Assembly (NCBI RefSeq): GCF_019083995.1
Contig: NZ_JAHRCU010000020.1
Span: forward strand, 1 to 64,000
DNA: 64,000 bases
Source of the DNA: Roseococcus sp. SDR
Lineage (GTDB): Bacteria; Pseudomonadota; Alphaproteobacteria; Acetobacterales; Acetobacteraceae
Direction: 5' to 3'
This document shows, in pieces, positions 61,093 through 64,000 of this stretch; position 1 is the first letter of the stretch; the number at the start of each line of letters is the position of its first letter. The notes beneath the pieces were generated by a model. That model was not told where the DNA came from and did no database searches. It saw only the letters and a program-made list of their open reading frames with translations. Made by a program: the position numbers and the translations under genes.

Positions 61093-62546
61093 CGGCCGGC
61101 TCCCCCGCGCGGGACGCGCGAATCTGAATGATTGCGTTGGCGCTTCGCGTATTCATCCATGAAGGTGCGGCCCTGCGGCACGGGCAGGTCCCGCCCCTCG
61201 GTCCAGCCTTGCGCGAGCGGCAATGACTTGAACGCACCCTTTTTGCGGCCGAGCCACCCCAGCGCGCCGATGCCGAGGCGCGAGGCCAGGCGATACATCC
61301 CCGGGCGCTTGGCGAACCAGGCCCAGATGCCGAGCCCGGTGCGGACGCCGCCAGGCTGCAAATGCCGTTCGAATTCGCGCTCGCGCCAATGGCGCATGAG
61401 CTTGGGCAGCGGGATCTTCACCGGGCAGACGCTCTCGCAGCGGCCGCAGAAGGTGCTGGCATTGGGCAGGTGGCCCGCTTCCTTCACGCCGATCAGGCTG
61501 GGCGTGAGCACGGAGCCCATGGGGCCGGGATAGACCCAGCCATAGGCATGGCCGCCCGTGGTGCCATAGACCGGGCAATGGTTCATGCAGGCGGCGCAGC
61601 GGATGCAGCGCAGCATCTCCTGGAACTCGGTGCCCATCATGTTGGAGCGGCCATTGTCCAGCAGCACCACATGGTATTCCTCCGGCCCGTCGAGATCGCC
61701 CTTGCGGCGACCGCCGGTGGAGAAGGTGGTATAGACCGAGAAATCCTGCCCGGTGGCGGAGCGGGCGAGGACGCGCAGCAGGCTCGTCGCGTCCTCCAGC
61801 GTGGGCACCACCTTCTCGATGCTGGCGAGCGCGATATGCACGCGGGGCAGCGTCTGCGTGAGGTCGCCATTGCCCTCATTGGTGACGATGACGCTGCTGC
61901 CCGTCTCCGCGATCAGGAAATTCGCGCCGGTGATGCCGACATCGGCGGCGAGGAATTTCTGGCGCAGGCGGGTGCGCGCCTCGGTCAGGATGTCGCGGCG
62001 CTCGTGGAAGACGCGGTCGGGGTCGAGGTCGGTATGGGCGCGGCGGAAATCGGCCTCCCAATCCTCGCGGTTCAGGTGGAAGGCCGGCGCGATGATGTGG
62101 GACGGGATCTCGCCGCGCAGCTGGATGATGTATTCGCCGAGATCGGTCTCGACCGGCGTGATGCCGTGCGCTTCCAGATGGTGGTTGATCCCCATCTCCT
62201 CGGAGATGATGGACTTGCCCTTCGTCACCGTCTTGGCATTGGCCTTGCGGCAGATCTCGAGCACGGCGGCGCGGGCCTCCTCGGCCGTGCTGCACCAATG
62301 CACATGGCCGCCGGCGCGCTCCACGTTCTCCGCGAATTTTTCCAGGTAGAAATCGAGGTTGGCGAGGGTGTGGTTCTTGATGTCCCGCGCGGTGTTCCGG
62401 AGCTGCTCGAATTCCGGCAGGCCGGCGACGGCGGCGGCGCGGCGTTGCAGGAAGGCGCCCTTGGCGGTGCCGAGCGCCTTTTGCAGCCCGGCATCGGCCA
62501 TGGCCTTTCGGGCGTTTTCCTTGAATTGCGGGGAGGTGCTGTTCAT
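61089..62546 (-). CDS. lutB: LutB iron-sulfur protein of the L-lactate utilisation complex
   Basis: 485 residues from ATG 62546 (an upstream ATG pair at 62558 is possible). N-terminal LUD-like domain (about 60-300, TVTKGKSIISEEMGINHHLE), then ferredoxin-like motifs: Cys314-x2-Cys317-x2-Cys320-x3-Cys324 and Cys367-x2-Cys370-x3-Cys374, each followed by Pro (CPVY, CPVK). This is the LutB/YkgF layout. Confidence 0.94.
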   Translation of the reverse strand: MNSTSPQFKENARKAMADAGLQKALGTAKGAFLQRRAAAVAGLPEFEQLRNTARDIKNHTLANLDFYLEKFAENVERAGGHVHWCSTAEEARAAVLEICRKANAKTVTKGKSIISEEMGINHHLEAHGITPVETDLGEYIIQLRGEIPSHIIAPAFHLNREDWEADFRRAHTDLDPDRVFHERRDILTEARTRLRQKFLAADVGITGANFLIAETGSSVIVTNEGNGDLTQTLPRVHIALASIEKVVPTLEDATSLLRVLARSATGQDFSVYTTFSTGGRRKGDLDGPEEYHVVLLDNGRSNMMGTEFQEMLRCIRCAACMNHCPVYGTTGGHAYGWVYPGPMGSVLTPSLIGVKEAGHLPNASTFCGRCESVCPVKIPLPKLMRHWREREFERHLQPGGVRTGLGIWAWFAKRPGMYRLASRLGIGALGWLGRKKGAFKSLPLAQGWTEGRDLPVPQGRTFMDEYAKRQRNHSDSRVPRGGAGR

Positions 62547-62699
62547 GCGCGCCATCATGCCTGTCGCCCGAGGGGAATGCTTCGGGCCGGGGAGAGTTTA
62601 ACAGCAACCGCGCCATAACGGGAGGCTTCCCCCATGCCGCGCGTCGGGCCAAGCTTGCGGCCGAAGCCGGGCGAACCGGCGCCGACACGGGAGACGACC

Positions 62700-63671
62700 A
62701 TGCAACGCCGCCAGCTGCTGACCGCCGCCACGCTTCTCGCCACGCCCGGAATCGCGCGCGCGCAGGCCGGATGGCGGCCGGACCGGCCGATCCGCGTCGT
62801 CGTGCCCTATGCGCCGGGCGGGACCACGGATGTGGTGGCGCGGATCATGTCGGAGCCCGTTTCGCAGATCATCGGCCAGCCGCTGGTGGTGGAGAACCGG
62901 CCCGGGGGTGCCGCGGGGCTGGTGGGCACGGATTTCGTGGCGAAATCCACACCGGACGGGCACACCATCATCGTGCACAGCAATGGCCACGCCATCGCGC
63001 CCGCGCTGGTGGCGCGCATGCCCTTTGATCCGGTGGCGGATTTCGCCGGCGTGAGCATGTGCGGGCGGGTGCCGCAGGTGCTCTGCGTCAATCCGCGCCT
63101 GCCGGCGCAGAACCTGGCGGAGCTGCTGGCGCTGATCCGCGCTAATCCGGGGCGGTATCACTTCGCCTCGGCCGGCATCGGCACCGCGGTGCATCTGGGC
63201 GGCGAGATGTTCCGCGCGGTCAATCAGCTCGACATCGCGCCGGTGCATTATCGCGGCGGCGGGCCGGCCATGCAGGGCGTCATCACGGGCGAGGCGCTGT
63301 TCACGGTGGACCCGATCGCCTCCGCGCTGGGGCATATCCGCGGTGGCAATGTGCGGGCGCTGGTGGTCGCGGGGGCCGAGCGCGCGCCGACGCTGCCGGA
63401 TGTGCCTTCGGCCAGCGAACTCGGCATGCCGGAATTCGCGGTGGATGCCTGGATCATCGCCATGGCGCCGGCACGCACGCCGGCGCCCGTCGTGGCGGCG
63501 CTGAACGCGGCCTTTGCCCAGGCCCAGCGCCAGGCGGCGCAGCGCCTGGCCGAGCAGGCGGTGATGCCGATGCCGGACCTGAACACGCCCGAGCAGATCA
63601 TGGGCTTCGTGCGCAGCGATATGGCGCGCTACGCCGCCGTGATGCGCAATGCCGGCATCCGGCCGGAGTAG
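62700..63671 (+). CDS. Periplasmic tripartite tricarboxylate (TctC/Bug-type) binding protein
   Basis: The ATG at 62700 gives 323 residues. Signal peptide ending near ARAQA (about 22), then WRPDRPIRVVVPYAPGGTTDVVAR, LVVENRPGGAAGLVGTDFVAKSTPDG and VHYRGGGPAMQGVITGE. Divergent from lutB; the ligand may be a carboxylate linked to lactate metabolism, but no evidence shows this. Confidence 0.92.
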   Translation: MQRRQLLTAATLLATPGIARAQAGWRPDRPIRVVVPYAPGGTTDVVARIMSEPVSQIIGQPLVVENRPGGAAGLVGTDFVAKSTPDGHTIIVHSNGHAIAPALVARMPFDPVADFAGVSMCGRVPQVLCVNPRLPAQNLAELLALIRANPGRYHFASAGIGTAVHLGGEMFRAVNQLDIAPVHYRGGGPAMQGVITGEALFTVDPIASALGHIRGGNVRALVVAGAERAPTLPDVPSASELGMPEFAVDAWIIAMAPARTPAPVVAALNAAFAQAQRQAAQRLAEQAVMPMPDLNTPEQIMGFVRSDMARYAAVMRNAGIRPE

Positions 63672-63709
63672 AGCATGATCCGCTGAGGCGGCGTCGCCGA
63701 AGCGGGCCA

Positions 63710-64000
63710 TCATCCTCCTGAGAGGATTTCGATGACCAGGGCTCCCTGCTTGCGTCCGGAATCCACGAGGGCGTGCGCGGCGATGATCCCGGTGAGCGGC
63801 ATGCGGTGGCCGATCACCGGGCGGATCGCGCCCTGTTCGACCAGGTCGCGCAGCGTGAGAAGGTCAGCCTGGCGGCCGGGCGCGTAGCCGCAGAGCACGC
63901 GCGGGCCAGGGCGGAGGCGGGATGCCAGCATCAACCCCATGTCGCGCGTGCCGAAATTCACGAAGACATGGCGGCCCCGCGGGGTGAGCACGCGGCTTAC
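63710..64000 (-). CDS. Zinc-less alcohol dehydrogenase/quinone oxidoreductase-like protein, 5' end cut by window
   Basis: 97 codons are seen, open at the window edge. The end of the medium-chain dehydrogenase/reductase fold is recognisable: RHVFVNFG (strand), LTLRDLVEQGAIRPVIGHRMPLTGIIAAHALVDSGRKQGALVIEI, the usual C-terminus of quinone-oxidoreductase-like proteins. Catalytic and cofactor residues are outside the window. Confidence 0.75.
   Translation of the reverse strand, partial: VSRVLTPRGRHVFVNFGTRDMGLMLASRLRPGPRVLCGYAPGRQADLLTLRDLVEQGAIRPVIGHRMPLTGIIAAHALVDSGRKQGALVIEILSGG

Overview
The window is very GC-rich alphaproteobacterial DNA. The gene set (orphan Bug/TctC-type periplasmic binding proteins, a GapR-family protein on the prophage, tightly overlapping reading frames) points to an Acetobacteraceae member of the Roseomonas type. 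That placement is inferred from gene content, not from a marker comparison. About half the window (1 to about 32,290) is the right part of a lambda-like, long-tailed (siphovirus) prophage. The rest (32,288-64,000) is chromosome.

Prophage, left arm, read leftward. A late operon runs from the small terminase at 19,947 out of the left edge: small terminase, GpA-type large terminase, Ig-like/gpW-like connector, portal, prohead protease fused to major capsid, small head protein, FII-like joining protein, tail terminator, tail tube, tail assembly chaperone, tape measure, tail tip proteins and two glycine-rich adhesin-like proteins. The chaperone carries a textbook -1 frameshift site (GGGAAAC) joining a G-like and a T-like frame. 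Upstream of the late operon, also leftward, is a replication module: initiator-like protein, GapR-like protein, DnaB helicase and small proteins. A hairpin at 20,071-20,100 separates the two blocks. Lysis genes and the left attachment site lie outside the window.

Prophage, control region and right arm. From 24.8 to 27.1 kb there is a membrane-anchored WYL-like protein, a divergent Cro-like/CI-like pair (the CI has an S24 peptidase domain), a small hydrophilic protein and a three-helix membrane protein. Sites related to TTGC-N7-GCAA occur between cro and cI and again at 27.0 kb. In each cluster two sites start 34 bp apart, suggesting that one repressor controls both arms. A rightward operon (27,104-32,155) of small proteins, HD hydrolase, duplicated helix-turn-helix protein, TraR/DksA zinc finger, DUF4326-like protein and excisionase-like protein ends in a tyrosine integrase next to an intact tRNA-Met(CAU). 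The prophage therefore appears to be inserted at the 3' end of that tRNA.

Chromosome. The leftward translation cluster rpmI-rplT-(intrinsic terminator)-pheS-pheT is followed by the rightward, overlapping dapF-mtaB-ftsY and a MaoC-like gene. Next come lipoproteins, three solo tripartite-tricarboxylate-type binding proteins, an alpha/beta hydrolase facing two polysaccharide-deacetylase-like genes, an intradiol dioxygenase, an FMN-dependent 2-hydroxyacid dehydrogenase, a chemoreceptor, an Rrf2 regulator with a cysteine desulfurase, and etfB-etfA-3-hydroxyacyl-CoA dehydrogenase. A leftward lutB-lutC-smr operon leads through three head-to-tail copies of a 49-codon ORF, each overlapping the next by ATGA, into a small XRE regulator. 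The window ends inside an alcohol-dehydrogenase-like gene.
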